Shown piece after piece: positions 1 through 13,423 of a DNA stretch of 64,000 bases (its first letter is position 1; each line of letters starts with the position of its first letter). Where the stretch lies: contig CM041200.1 of the NCBI GenBank assembly GCA_023078555.1, positions 2,488,001 to 2,552,000 on the forward strand, read 5' to 3'. The DNA is from Ulva prolifera (lineage: Eukaryota > Chlorophyta > Ulvophyceae > Ulvales > Ulvaceae). A model generated the notes under the pieces. It worked only from the letters and a program-made list of their open reading frames with translations, did not search any database and was not told where the DNA came from. The position numbers and the translations under genes were made by a program.

Positions 1-2307
1 GTGGTGTTGCGTGGTTGCGCTCGCGAATTGAACATGTGCACTTGGCATGGGGGTGCTGTATAGTCAAACCTACATCCGGGCAGGCAGGCTTGAACTGATC
101 ACTCCACTGCGCGCGACCTGCTTGGCCAAGCCAAGACACCTCTCTGGCGGATGACGTTGCCATTGCTGCTGGGGATGGGTGGCCCAGTCCTGTGATGCCT
201 GGCGTCACAGACCTCGGGTTGGCAGTGTGTGGCCTAACATGGCTGTGGCCTCTAGGGCGTGCACTGATGCATGTCTCTCTGCAGATCTCTCGGGCCAGTC
301 TCGGGTTACACATCGCGTAGCATATGCAAGAACAGGGTCAGAATTATGTTGCAAGGCACATGCGATGTCCTGTTTGAATGGCGCTGTCAGTGTTGTGGTA
401 GCAGCTGAGCACGCATCCTGTTCACCCCTCAATGCGGGAGGACCTCACAGACTGCTAACCATCAATAAGAAAAAGACCTAGTCCCTTGTGCGGGCTGCAG
501 GCCGAAGCCATCTGGTTCCTGAGTGCAGTGTGGCGGTCAGGTGCCGCCGGGGCGCTGCTGGCTTTGCTGCCTGTGACGCTGCTCTGCCAGGTCGTGATGC
601 ACTTGGATACACGTGTCGATCGCTTGAAGCGCCTGCTTGCAATCCTGTTTGTGCTGATACTGGCCCACGTTTGCTAGGCTCCCGCGTGAACAGGCCTCCA
701 GCTCCTCCACTGCACCCAGTTCATGCTGCCAGGCACTCAGGCTCACACAGGCAAAGCCACACTGTGCCGGAGGGCATCAAAGTGACGAGGCTGACTGGCA
801 TAGACATCAGTTCTGTAGTGTTTGGATAGCTTTGTCGGTCATGCGGGCCGGGTGAAGGTGAGCGTACCTTCGTCTGGACACATCTCATGCAAGGCGCACC
901 ACCCAGCAAAAGCTTGCAGATGGCGACACACTACCTGGAATCCCACAGCGTCAACGATACAGGCGGAATCGGAAACGCAGAGCCAAGCGACGCCCGCAAC
1001 GAGGTCGCTGCCCATGTGGTGTTCGAGGTCACATTTATTTGTCACTCGGTCACAGCAGCATGTTCAGGGCTCGATGACCCCACCTCATGGTCACTCTTCC
1101 TCTTCGATACGCAGTCCGCGTAAGCATCAAGGATCTGGCGACACTTGGACAATGTCAGGATCACGTTTGACATGTCCTGATGCGCGTGTACGCAACAGCG
1201 CGCTCGGTACCGTCGCCCCAAGGTGTTACGCACACACGCCACCCTACGCAATAGTGAACCAGGCGATAGACACAGCACACAGCAGCACGCCGCTGCTTTG
1301 CCTCGGCACGCACTTGTGACTCATCTGTGTCGAGGCGAAAACGAGAAATGCACAGCGGCAGGCACGAATCCGGAACCCTAGTATGCTTTTTGGCCGGAGT
1401 ATAATTCCCGCTAGTTTTTGCGCGTGAAACCGCTGGTTCGTCGCAGCAAGAGAGACACGTATCGTCAGCACCAAGACACAATTCCGGCTTCTATCCAAAA
1501 CCTGTGAGCGCTGCATGGCCGACAAGCAGTTCTGGCTCCCTCTCGTACGTCCGCTTGCAGGGTACAGGGGCACACCCTGAAACGGGTCCACCCATTCCAT
1601 TGCTAGATATCCCTTTTCTGTCAGTTGCATTTCTTCCCGCGCCCTTTCGTTGAAGCCTTTGCGTCCGTGCCCTGGCTGACGCCCACTACCGCTCAGGTAC
1701 GATGCCCTTATCTGGCCGTGGTGGTCATGTAATTTGCGTGAATCATGTCTTTACTCTCCTTCAGTTCTGCTAGTGTCAGCATATGCCTGTGAATGTGTGA
1801 GGTGCCTGGTTCGTTTGGCACATATGTTCTCTAGTCATTCCGGCGCCTGCGTACAGCAAAGCCTGCAAACGCCTGCCTCGAAGAATTTGGGAAGCTTGTA
1901 AATTCTCCATTGTGGATGCGGTGTGTTCAACAAGAAGCCTGTGACGAGGCGCTTTGCTGCGCATTACCTCCCTGTACACGTAGCCCATGCTGTCAAGAAT
2001 TCACCCGCCGCACAAACATGCGTCTTACGAAGTGGGCATGGTTGTAACGGTCGGCATGAACTGGTGATCCTTGCCATGATGTCGAAGGCACGATCGGTCT
2101 GTCCGGTGAGCTGAGGCACTGCCCCCAACACAACCGCGCGGGAGCCTCGTAGACTGGAGTAAGAACTTGACAATTCCACTTCATTACCTGTTTCCGTTTG
2201 CTCTCCATGTACTCGTGCTCGGTGCTTTGTATGTTGCGCATCGATGGGCTTTATGTTCGTCAAGCTGCAAGCAGCAACACCTCTGCCGTCCTGTCTTGCA
2301 GAAGTAC
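1..2307. other. No recognisable gene
   Basis: I find no family motif and no chain of phase-compatible exons here on either strand. A good 3' splice site ends at about 2301, just before the ATG at 2308, so the far end may hold a 5' untranslated exon of the next gene. Confidence 0.5.
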
Positions 2308-4703
2308 ATGGAGCAAAATAGTGATACAGCAGTAAAGGACGATCCGGAGATCGCTGCCCCTAGCAATGATCCCAGAGAAGCAGACGCTACAGAAGCAACA
2401 CCTGTGACAGGTGATGTAAATGCTGCTGCCGCAGCAAACGATACAGATGAAGGCCAGGCACCCAAGTCCAGTAGTGGGAGGAAACGAGTGCCCACGGCTG
2501 CAGCTCTGGCATCGAGTGAGCAGGCTCAGGAAACTGCCCCTGGAAAGTCAAAGACTCGACAGCGCAAAAAGGCTGCCGAGACGTCAGTGGTGAGCCGGAC
2601 CAGCCATGGAGGCGTTAAAATCGGAGGGAGGGCGGTGACATGGGTTGGTGGGGCTGGCATGCCGCGCGAGGTGTGTAAACGCTCGCTCGCTTCACCCTGC
2701 ACATGTACATGGTACCTGGGCAACCTGTGTTGACCGGGCGTGGGGTGTTTTGTTTGGTCAACATGTCAAGGTTAGATGCCATAAGCCCGGCAGACCCACG
2801 TTCTTATTGCACCAAGCTCTGTCATCAAGTCGCACTGCCACCAGATGTCTGCATGCTCAGTGTTGGGACTCCTTGCCTAGCCCACCGGCACAGAGTTCAC
2901 AACGCACTCAGCAAGTGTAGCTGTGGGGCAGTTGTTGACCAATGAACACCAGCTGTGCAAACATCAGCTTGATATAGTGCCGGTGTTTCCAGGTTCTGGA
3001 CAAGATGGGAATCCCACAGCTTCGTGCACTGTTCTTGAAGACGTTCAACCACCCAACAGGCTCGAACAACGCAGAGTGGCTGCGGAAGAAACTGGCCCAG
3101 CCCCAGGATCCTCAAGTGGGGGCTGCACGGGCTGCAGTGCCTCGGGCACGAGATGTCGGTGCAGAGATCTGGACGACCGGCACAACCTTCAAGGGTTTTA
3201 CCAAGCAGGAGCGCTTCAAGCTGCAGCAAATGGGCGGGAACTGTGCGGCCAAGGTCGTCGAGGTCATCCGGGACGCACCGCCACCGGTGGTGGTGGACCC
3301 TCCCGCGCCACCTCAGCGGGCACCAGTGTCACGGCGGCGCAAGAAGGGGCCGTCGTCTGAAAACACCAAGATGCATGTCATCGGGGCAGAGACTTTCGAG
3401 CTGCCGCCCTCAAAGCGGCCGCGCAGCTCTGACGACGCCGGGGACACGCACGGCCTGATGTTTGATTGCGGCCCGCAGGCGCCAGTCTCCCAGGCACACA
3501 GTCCTGGCCAGGGGGCGCTAGGAGGCCTGGACACGTGTTTCTCCGAGGGAGACACCTTGAGCATGCCGATGGCGTCGGCGATGCCCGCGCCCGTCGTGCA
3601 TATGCAGCCCTGGCGGCAGCTGCGCATGGCCGACGCGCACATGCTGCGCACCGGCTGCAGCGTGCAGGTCTACCGTGCAGACGAGCAGTGGCATGGCGGC
3701 GTCGTAGAAAAGGTGTGCCCTGCCGCCCTCCTGCAGTGTCCATATGCAGGCGGACGCATGCTCCGCTTCCGCCTGAGTTGCAGGCGCGGCCTTTTTCACA
3801 CCAGGCAGCAGTGCTGCCAGTCGGAACAGCATCTGAAGGACAGTCTGCAATACACATGGGGACACGTGTCCGATCACAAACTGTTGCTTTATATGGGCTC
3901 CTCTGGACTGGTGCGTGGCAATTCGGCACTGTCTGCTGCACAGGTATAGCTAGCTTGACCCCAAGCATGAGCATGTGGCAAGCAGTCTGCTTACTGCGGC
4001 TGGCATCTGGCATGGCCTCGGGGTAGATCATCTTGGCTTTTGATGTATGCTGCCCGCGTTCGCAGCCTATGGGGCTCAGCGACCGGGCATGCGCCTGGAC
4101 ACGCATCCACCCGCCAAAGCGCGTGGCACACTCATGGCCTGCTGTGCTTTGTGATGCCTTGCTTAGAGGGCCGTAGCGTATGGCGAGACAATACGCTGTC
4201 GGCCTGGCAGGCGTTGCTGTGGACCGCTTGATGTCGAGATCGGCGTGCAGATTGATTATGTGGGGCCCCCCGGAGACCAGAAGATGATGATCACCATTTA
4301 CTACTACGGCCACGACCAGTCGGAGGAGCGACCAGTGGATGAGTTTTTCCGTGGCGAGCACCACTCGCTCATCCAGTGGCAGCCCGTGGCGCCCATGGCA
4401 CAGATGCCCGTCGGGGGCATGCCGATGCAGGGCATGCAAGTGGCGGGCGGCATGCCGATGTCGATGTACGCGATGGCCCCCCCGGGTGATATGGTGACAG
4501 CAGCACCCCAATTGAATCAGGTGTGCTCCTGTACATCAGCACCATGGCATGGCAGGCGCTGCTGTCTGCGCGGCCTCACTCAGTCTGTGCCCACCTGCAC
4601 CTGCACGCCATGGCCACGGGCCACTGTCCTGAGGGCCCCTGATGTGCTCAACTTGCTGAATCCATGTCTGGCTGTGCAGGGGATGCTGAGGCTGTCGTCG
4701 TAG
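2308..4703 (+). CDS. Basic nuclear-type protein with Tudor-like segment
   Basis: Four exons join in phase: 2308-2670, 2993-3712, 4251-4520 and 4680-4703, giving about 458 residues. Residues 1-100 are acidic and alanine-rich, then basic (GRKR, KTRQRKK). Around residues 130-150 there is a motif of the form LFLKTFNHPTGSNNxxWLRKKL, which I recall from putative DNA-binding or chromatin proteins of plants and algae but cannot name. More basic patches follow (SRRRKK, SKRPRSS; likely nuclear signals). Residues 338-395, split by the second intron, resemble a Tudor or Agenet fold: a VQVYRADEQWHGGVV strand, then IDYVGPPGD and ITIYYYGHD. The C-terminus is methionine- and glycine-rich. The last intron (159 nt) is stopless and in frame, so it could be retained. 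A chromatin-reader or transcriptional role is inference. The start is the first ATG of the open exon. Confidence 0.7.
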
Positions 4704-5185
4704 CAGCTGCTGGGCTTCGTTTCTGATGTTGCGGGTATTGCCACGTTGACATTGAGGGATGGCGTTTTTTTGCGACGGGTGCTGTTTGCTGCTGTTTACT
4801 CAGCACACGTGTTCTTCTGCGTCGTAAGTTGCCAGGGGGCCAGAGCGCTGGCACCCCGTGGTGTGACTTTGGGGTTTTAAGTGGCGCTGGTCATCGTGGC
4901 CGCTGTCAAGCAGCCAGTGTGTTGTTGCGCTCACCGACCTGCCCCACTTGTATGGCCGTGATGGTTGCTCGTTGAATCATGTACTGACCTCAGCATGCCA
5001 TTGCGTCTACGCTTGAGTTTTCTGGACATGTTGGTGGTCGTGTAATATGCCAAGATTGCACGGAGTCGGGAGACTGTTTTGCAACCACCTGAGTGTGCGG
5101 GGTCAGCCTGGCCTTCCAGGGACTGGAGAGAGACCCGCTCATCTCAATGCACGAGCAGGTACACAAGCAGTGCTCTGCATGCCCT

Positions 5186-5202
5186 CCCCCCCCCCCCCCC
5201 CC
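5186..5202. repeat. Homopolymer run, 17 C
   Basis: Seventeen consecutive C residues in the gene-poor region. Similar runs occur at 8690-8704, 10178-10191, 24594-24608 and 34260-34272. Length is likely polymorphic or error-prone in sequencing. Confidence 0.95.
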
Positions 5203-6375
5203 GGGAGGGATTCCCGCTGTATTTGATCAAACTCGAGCGGTACAGCACCGCTGAGGGACGCTCGCCATCTCTATACATCATTGGCTCAGCCCGGTTTCAG
5301 CGGTGAGACCGGTCAAGTTTTTCCAGTCCTGGTGGCATTTCTGGGAAACATGTAGTTCAGCGGGAATCCCGGCGGGTTGTAGAGCACTGTATACAAGTGC
5401 TCTCAGTGTTACAGACCTTGATCCTCTCAGGGTGATGTGCCAGCTGCACCGTGGCACCAAGCACAGCTGTGCTGTGACACTATGGACAGCTGTGCTGGTC
5501 AAGGCTCAAATGAGATGCTCAGGTAGAGTTGCAGTGTACACGGGCCATCAAATATGCAATGAGACCTCGCTGACCACTTGATAGGCCCACCGGCGCTGCA
5601 GGCTAGCTGCAGCGGGCTGCTGTGCCAGGGACATATGCTTGCTAGTGTCCAGCCTCCTCGAAACGGCCGCCTGCTGAGGATCTCCATGGCATCTGCAGAG
5701 CACTTACATGCCCACGTACTCGGTTGCACAGAGCCCTTGACCAGCGTTGTTGCAACCACTGGGATGCTGTGGACTGCTGTTCTGCACCTGCACAGTGCTG
5801 ACATCTCGTGACCAGATCCGGGCTGCCGTGGGAAAGGTGTCCGGGTGGATACTGCAGCTCTTCAAATGAAGAAAGTCTTGCTAGGTCGGCTAACAGATGT
5901 TACCCTGGAACATGTGAACCAACATGCTGATGCTTCAGAGGGTGTGGTCTGGCATCATGATGAATCGGGGCTGGATGTGTGGCACACGAGCTACGACACT
6001 GCAAGGCCCAGTGCAGAACAACTATGCTGAATCACACACAAGGAATTGTAGATCCCTGCGGCGATACCTGGCATAAGAGTGCTCATCGGCCGCATGCATC
6101 AGCTGCACCATGCAGGATTGCAGCTCTGACTCTACTTCCACCCTCCCCCACCCAACAAACTTGCCCGGTTTGCAATCTGCTGGACTGTGTGACTACCACC
6201 GTCAGCTTTGAAACAGTTCCGTCTCCTCCGTGCGTCCCGGTGGTCTCCTTGCTCCGTGCAGTGTCCGACTGCTGCTGCCTACATCCCAAGACCAGAGTGA
6301 CCTGTGATACAGGCAGCCGCGCGGGAGCTCGCCTGTGGGCCCAACCTTCCTCTGCTGCCACATACACAAAATCGA

Positions 6376-6431
6376 GCTTCTCCTTTTGTGCACCCCTGGG
6401 CAAGCTTCTCCTTGTGTGCACCCCTGGGCAA
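6376..6431. repeat. 28-bp tandem duplication
   Basis: Two adjacent 28-bp units (6376-6403 and 6404-6431) beginning GCTTCTCCTT and ending CCCTGGGCAA differ at one position. No coding context is evident. Confidence 0.9.
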
Positions 6432-8689
6432 GCCACTGTTCCTCGCGCTGGCTGTAGCAAGTGTGCAACAAGAATGCTCACCTTCACCCATGCTGTTCAC
6501 CAGCATGCGCATGTCAACGCAACAGATGTCTGTGGCCACCAGTGGAGGTGGAAGTGAAAACACACATACTTGGCTCACCAAAGACTTCAGATCTGATGCG
6601 TAGGTGACTGTGGCTGAGTGGAGGCAAGATCCCACCTACAGGATATGGTAGAATGCAGAAAGCCTGACCAGATGCTTTTGTGCATACACATAGGAGGAAC
6701 TCCTACTCCGTTGTGGGAGGTGATGCCATCATGTACTGGTATGCCATGAGAACCTTTGGAGCACCTTTGGCCTGTAGGGGCACAGCCACACAGCAAGGCA
6801 CCAGCCTGCACTGGGATCACTGTTTGATTTCCGGGCAGGCAGAGGTGCTGATGTCAGCTAGCCTCGCCCTGCGACTGGCCCTCAGGCCATGGACCTAAAT
6901 ACGCTCATGGGGGGGTGGACAGGGGTGGACGAACTGCAGCTGTGTTGATAGGCTGCCTGTGTTGATAGGTGGGATAGGTGGGATTCTACTGCCTGCAGTG
7001 AAGTGCTGCGCTTGGGGGCACAGTTAAATCAATTGATTGTTGAATAAAGTAAAGTAAATCCGGATCTTGACTTCGCCGTATCCCTGAAAGGACATTGGCA
7101 GCTCCAGATATGTGGGACCACATGCCGAACGGGTACACCACCTCTAGACCGCTTCCTGTGCTGTGTGAGGTTGTGTGAGGTTGGGCAGTGTTGTGATGCC
7201 TTGCAGCTGCTGCTGGCCCGTCATATGTCAGCCAGACATACCCACTAACATGCATGTGTCAAGTAGATTTGGATCAACTTCACCATATCTTCATCAGACT
7301 GTGACAACTCCTTCACAACTCCAGATATCCGATACTCGGGCCAAGGGGTAGACCATCTGGACAATTACTGCACCCGAACGATGGGCATTGCATGGCTGAT
7401 CTGCAAGGCTGATTCTCAGCTGCAATCATCCACTGGCATGCATCCATGCATGCATGCTGCAGCTGTGAAACAGATAAGCATTGAGCTCAGCCAAGTTGTG
7501 GTGAAGTGGTCGGCGCAGGGGGGAGAGCTGATGTGCTTGTGTTGCTGATCCTGCGGAATGAGCCTCAGGAGCTGCAGTTCAGTGGCAGGCAGGGGTACTG
7601 GCACAAATGCCCCACCCCACCCCACATGTCACATCCTGCACCTGCTACTTGCCAGTGCTCTGCATGGCTTTGCAGACAACTGGGGAGCGCTTGTCAGCAC
7701 AAAAGAAGCCAGCAGACTGGATGCAGATCGTGCTTTGATCTAAAACCACCATCCAGTCCCGTGACTGATGTCAAAGGCACCCCAGCCAAAGGCACACCAG
7801 CCACAAGCCTCTGATGCTTGTTGCACCATCACCTGGTGCGTCTGCTATGACCAGAGAAAGCAATGGGCCAGATTGTCGGTGATGGCCATGGAGTGCCAGT
7901 GATGGTGCACATGCATTGTGGCAGCCCATGCTAGCTGAAGGCCAGGGCCTAGAAGGCCTGGTAGTCAGCTGCGCAACCAGCAAGCCAGGCCATCAGCAAG
8001 GATTTGAATGGATACACGTAAAAAGAGGTGAGGGGGCCACCACAGTGTGAGTTCACTGAATTCCGCCCTTGTCCAGGACACCTTTGCTTGATGAGGGAGG
8101 ACAGCAATCGCACATGGGTGCCTGATAGCTGATTGATGCTGTCCATGGGTATGTGATAGCAGGTGACTGTACAACTGTGAGTCTGCGCCTTGTTGGCTGC
8201 ACCTGGCACAGCTGGAACTGGTCATCACATAGCAGATGAGACATCTACTGACCTGGTCATGGTGCATCGCCTCACTCCACAGTGGTGTCTGTGCTGTGTC
8301 CGTGCACGTGCATCTTGCACAAGCACAACCACCCACACATGCATCATGACCAGCACAGCTGCAAGCAAGCTGGAGGTCCATGCGTGCTACAAGGATGAGA
8401 TGACCCAATCTGGGCTCTGTACAAGTAGCTACATTGCACAAGGAACAAGGAAGACGGGCTGTGCCCCTGGGTCTCTTCCCTGTACAAACTCGCGAAGCAG
8501 CACGTGTCTCGAGTCTCCAGTGGTTTGCACCACCTACCACACTGTCGCACTCGATGCATGGGTTACACCTCTGTGCTTGGACTCAAGTCCATTTGATTTC
8601 CTCATTGCATGCTCAGGTATCTAAGTGCTCGTCAGGCTGGTTCCCGATGCACCTAGCTTGCCTGAAGCTGGCTACCAATATTAATATGT

Positions 8690-8704
8690 GGGGGGGGGGG
8701 GGGG
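8690..8704. repeat. Homopolymer run, 15 G
   Basis: Fifteen consecutive G residues following an AT-rich stretch (ATTAATATGT). Confidence 0.95.
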
Positions 8705-9672
8705 ATCGGCGACCGCGGGGCTGTGCGTTGACAGGTCGAGCTCAAGCTGCTGATGCATGCGCTTTGATCAAAGCTGGCGATGTCGAACTCTAGTGTGAAA
8801 GGATCCCTACGCTTTGGAGCTGGCGGTCTCCCAGCGGCCACCGCGGGGTGGCGTTGCGCCACTGGCGTGGCGCCACTGGCGTATCGCCCTGCCTGTAGGT
8901 ATGCCAGTGTGGCGTTTCGTCTATGCCGAGCCGCAAGCACACCGGGCGATGCATCGCGGCGATCGGTGCTCCGAAACATCACACTAAATTGCGAGTTTGT
9001 ACAGGATTAGCAGGCTTGCGACTGCACGTCGCAGGTTTCGCACTGTAACGCGGCTCGCCAGGCTCGAATGCAGACTGCCACGCGCTGCGTCGCACGCGTC
9101 TCGGGCTTCCACAGCTTCCGCGGACGCGTTGCCTGGCTCGCTGCACTAATCCATTGAAATGTCGGTGCTACACGGCGCACAAAGGATGAGTCATCAGGCG
9201 CGCGCGCGCGGCAGACCACCCACATCACCACTTTGCAGGTGAGCCCCTGCAGCTGCATATGCAGGTACACCGGTGGCCACGCTGGCCATGCATGAACATG
9301 CATGGTCGACGTCACGGTGTCGCCCCCCGCAGACAAGACGATGGCGTGCCACCTATGTTTGGTTACCCCCGTCCAATCTTCTGTAACATGACTGTATGCT
9401 GTATGAACCATCTGGGTATTGACAGAAGCGTAGACTTCAGGTGATTCCAGTTCGTGCCACCGGGCGTTAACGTTGGCGCCGCAGCACAAGGATCTCCAGA
9501 GCTTACGAATTCGGAGCAGCTATAGCTAGCTTCACACTCACCTTCACACCACACGCACGCAGGCGTACGCGCGCCCCCAGGTCCCCCTAGCCCGGCAAGG
9601 CAGGAATCTTGATATGCATTATAATGGAGTGTCGCGACGTGCCGGCGTGCGTGCGCAGATAGAAAAAAGGAA

Positions 9673-9702
9673 TTCCGCTTAAGCGGAAGCTAGCTTCTAG
9701 AA
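9673..9702. repeat. Chain of overlapping palindromes
   Basis: Three perfect palindromes overlap: TTCCGCTTAAGCGGAA (9673-9688), GAAGCTAGCTTC (9686-9697) and TTCTAGAA (9695-9702). The AAGCTAGCTT core recurs beside the palindrome at 48123-48142, so these may be remnants of one repeat family. Confidence 0.8.
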
Positions 9703-10177
9703 GGCAATTGTATCAACACCACAAAAGAATCTCATCCGAAACAACAGCAACATACACACAATCACACTACAACCACACCTCAGCCCGGCAGGATCGGACA
9801 AGCAGACGTAGATGTGTTTTCTCCCGTTTACTCTTTGAACATCCAGATCTACGTCTACTGGTAGACGACGTTGCACCATGGCCACATGCATGCATGCGCC
9901 CCGCGCGGGCGCATGCGCAAGAACACAGACCCGTACGCCGGCACCCGGGGCCCACAACTATGTGTATATACACACGACAGCTACGCACATGTGACTGCTG
10001 CCCGCACTGGACTGGGATCACCATGACCGGCTGCGCATATGCCTGCAGCGGCGGCGATTGAGTGTTCGGGTCCGCCCGGGCTCCTCCCGCAAGTGGCGCC
10101 CCTGCAGTCCTGGCTCAGATCGGTCGAGAGCTTGATCATTGCCCTCGGGGCTCTCGAGTTGTGGCCACCCTTAAACT

Positions 10178-10191
10178 CCCCCCCCCCCCCC
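10178..10191. repeat. Homopolymer run, 14 C
   Basis: Fourteen consecutive C residues in the gene-poor region. Confidence 0.95.
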
Positions 10192-11407
10192 ACATAGGTA
10201 TGCCTGTCCTTGTAACGACATGTCCTTGTGACACACAGGCACACACATGGGGGGCCTGGACAGCCACCCAAACTGTAGCCTGGCCATATGGAGCCAGTTG
10301 CAAGTGAAAACTTACATATAATGAGACAACTGCCATGGCAACGCATTGCAATTGACTGCAAGCAGATGCAATCGGTTCACCCCTGTCAAGCAATTGCAGC
10401 AGATTACAGTTGCTGCATTGTCATCACTGCGTAGCATGGCTGGCATCACAGCATGAATAAGCTGCAGGGTATCACCCTCCAGCACTGCGTCAGGAGCATG
10501 CTGGGATGCATGCCTGGGCTGCCATGTGATCTGCTGGAAGAGTGCACAGGGTGGGACGTGATCATGTCACTGCAGTGACATGGACAGCTGTAACACAACA
10601 GCAGCAATGACAGCAGCTGTAGCAAAATTACAGTCTGGCAGGAAAGGCAGACCTGCCACAGGAGCAGAGCTTCGATGCAGTCAACCTGGGTTGGATTCGG
10701 TTAACTTGCAATTGAAATTTGTATGCCCAGGCGATCTGGTGGACAGGGGTGGATGCCCAGGTGCTGTAACATGTGCTTCAGAGACATGTACATGTATGCA
10801 TATGGCCACAGAGGCAGCCACAGCACGGGCATCACACAGCACAACCCATCTGCATCAACACCGCCACCAGATGTAGATCAATATCAAACCACCTCAGCCA
10901 CTCCAGCGCAGCCTGACAACACGTTCCCACTCTGCTTTATCGTATTACGCCCACCCCCGCACGTGCACGGACAGACCCTAGACCCTCAAATCCCGGCACT
11001 GGAACCCCTGCCCCTGAGGTGTCACAGCACATTGCCTCCCGGCTCGGGGCGAGCCACACCCACAGGCGCACAGCCCCAGACCCATCGGCCCCTCCACCGC
11101 CGCACACTGCCCCAGGCCCCCGCCGCAGTGCGCAGAACCCCCGCCAAGGCTCTGCCATGCACACTTCCCTGGAAGACCCTGGAAAGAGCTGCCGCCAATG
11201 GCGCCGCAGCCACGCAGAGTCCAACAGCCGCATGGGGGAACCCAGCGGTGCATGCCGCCAGGCGGGTGTCTAGGGCGCCCCGCCACTCAGGCCAGCTAGA
11301 TGGCCAGCCAGCAGCGAGAGGTCACTGCATGGTGGCAGGTGGCCATGGGTCAGGGCGGCACCCTGCGATGCCTGGATGCCACAGCCGCGGCCGGTCGAGC
11401 ACCGCAT

Positions 11408-11441
11408 GCGCCACATACAGACTCGCGCCACATACAGACTC
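11408..11441. repeat. 17-bp tandem duplication
   Basis: GCGCCACATACAGACTC occurs twice without a gap (11408-11424 and 11425-11441). Confidence 0.9.
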
Positions 11442-12097
11442 GCCGCTGCTGTAGGAAGCAGCCACTGCGCTTGGCTCACACATTGCGATTGCTTAAGGGC
11501 TTGGCCTCAGCTGCAGTGGCTTGGCCGGCGCTGGGCGGGCAGCTGCAGGTCTCATCGGCATCTACGTGGCAGTCTGGCCATGGAAGACGCCACTTGTTCC
11601 CACATGAGCACATCTGCGTGCAGCAGCCCAGAATCTCATGAGCCATTGCACACGCGGGCAGGGGCAGGTAGATGTACCGGCGAGTCGATGCCCTGGTGGG
11701 CAGTGCGGAGGCCATGTTGAGAGTGTTACAAGGACAACGCCGGAGGGGCAGGATGTGTGAGGCTATATCACGTACTGGGTGCACCCAGTAATTACGGTGT
11801 CAGCGGCAGTGTCAGGGGCAGGCTCAGCCTCAACGCTAGCTGCTGCGTTGCACATGTGTGGCTCCACTGTACACGTGATGTGATGCTCTGCGGTTCTACC
11901 CACCTCTCCGACTTCCTCCTTGAACTCCTCGCTGCACAGTGGCTCCCCCTGTCGCCACGACGGTGACTGCGATGGTGAATGATCGATTGGGGTTAACCGC
12001 CTCTTGCCAGCGACGCCAGATCTCGAGTTTACCACGTGCCGCAGCGTGACTAGCCTGCGCCTCCGCACCGCGTCCCTCTGCGCTCAGCTGAGATACC

Positions 12098-12135
12098 GTA
12101 GCTATAGGCCACGGCCGTAGCTATAGGCCACGGCC
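12098..12135. repeat. 19-bp tandem duplication
   Basis: GTAGCTATAGGCCACGGCC occurs twice head to tail (12098-12116 and 12117-12135). A related CTAGCTATAGCTATAG stretch lies about 100 bp downstream. Confidence 0.9.
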
Positions 12136-12547
12136 TTCGACGGCGTCATGACGTCGTGAATCACGACTGCCCCCATTCGTGAGTCCATCGCAGCTGCACC
12201 TTACGGCTTTCAGACTGCAATTGCACAAGCAGCGGCCTAGCTATAGCTATAGCAGCGGCGGAAGCTTCCTTAAGACGAGGGCTGCAGTGCGCACGTGGCT
12301 CTAGCTACGTATACAGTGGCAGGTGTGAACACGCCTCGAGCGTGCGGGTGCGCACGTATCTCTTGTTGAGAAACTATGCGGCGGGGTCAAGAGGTGCTTG
12401 TATGTGGTCGCTGGCGTCGGTGTCGTCAGCCATGGGAGCGAGCACACGTTGAGTGGCCTTGCTGGCGGCCCAGCAGCTCGCAGCGGTGCGAGGTCTATCC
12501 ACTCTTCGCAAGATTGGGCGTCATGTCGCAGGCTGATCGGGCACGCC

Positions 12548-12587
12548 CATCTCCCTGCGGCAGCCTTGATTCTGCCGCAGGGAGATG
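12548..12587. repeat. Perfect 16-bp inverted repeat (hairpin)
   Basis: The arms CATCTCCCTGCGGCAG (12548-12563) and CTGCCGCAGGGAGATG (12572-12587) are exact reverse complements around the 8-nt loop CCTTGATT. It lies outside any recognised gene. Confidence 0.9.
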
Positions 12588-13423
12588 CACTCGTTAGAAA
12601 AGCATCCAGAGGCGCTGTACCTGCTGGCCGAGCGGCCTGGGTCCCTGGGTGGTGTTGGATGAGTGATGGTGTCGGGTTCGACGGCACCCACTGCGAGCGT
12701 ATGACAGGTCATCGCGTCAGATGCAGACTGTTCACACCCAGCCGCATATCGTGGCCCCAAACTTGACACAAGCACCATCGACAGAAGGTCGGCGCTTCTA
12801 CAGGTCGACGAGAGCCGCGCTGCTGCGCTGTCTGCCGCTGGACCCTCTGCGCAGCTGGCTTGCAGAGTCATCAGCTGGGGATGCATCCGGATGTTCAGTC
12901 ACCGCGACGGTCTGACGCGGGAGTCGATCCGCACTGTGCATGCCGTAGATGCGCACAGTGCATGGGAGCGCTGTCATGGTATGGCATGAATTGAGCCCTG
13001 TCCAATGGCGCCCCTCCACACGAGCTTTGTCTACGCCGCCTGTGAGACCTGCGGGGCGCAGTGCTTCTTGCGGGTGGCGGTGGCACTGGAACTGTTGCAG
13101 CGATCACGCACCTGCACTGGCCCCATCGCGGCCGACGTGCCGCCACACACGCGCCGATGGCATACTCGGGGGCACTGTTGAACACAAGGGCCGGGTGCGC
13201 GTGCGTCCAGGCGAGGCACACAGTTGCACTCTGCGGAGCGCATGCATATCGTGGCAGTGTTGACATGTGCACAGCGGTCCGCTGGAGCAGCCTGTTCGTG
13301 TGCTGCATCACAGCACAGCGTGCTGTGTGTTGGCTGTGTGGGCAGGGCGCAAGATTGTAGTGCGCGTTGTACTTGTTGAGGTGCCAGTCACGTATCTCGA
13401 TCAGATATGACAAGCGCCGACGG

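Noticed and set aside
3378..4511. 377-codon minus-strand open frame
   Set aside because: It opposes the Tudor-like protein exons; composition (Arg, His, Cys-rich) is typical of an antisense shadow.
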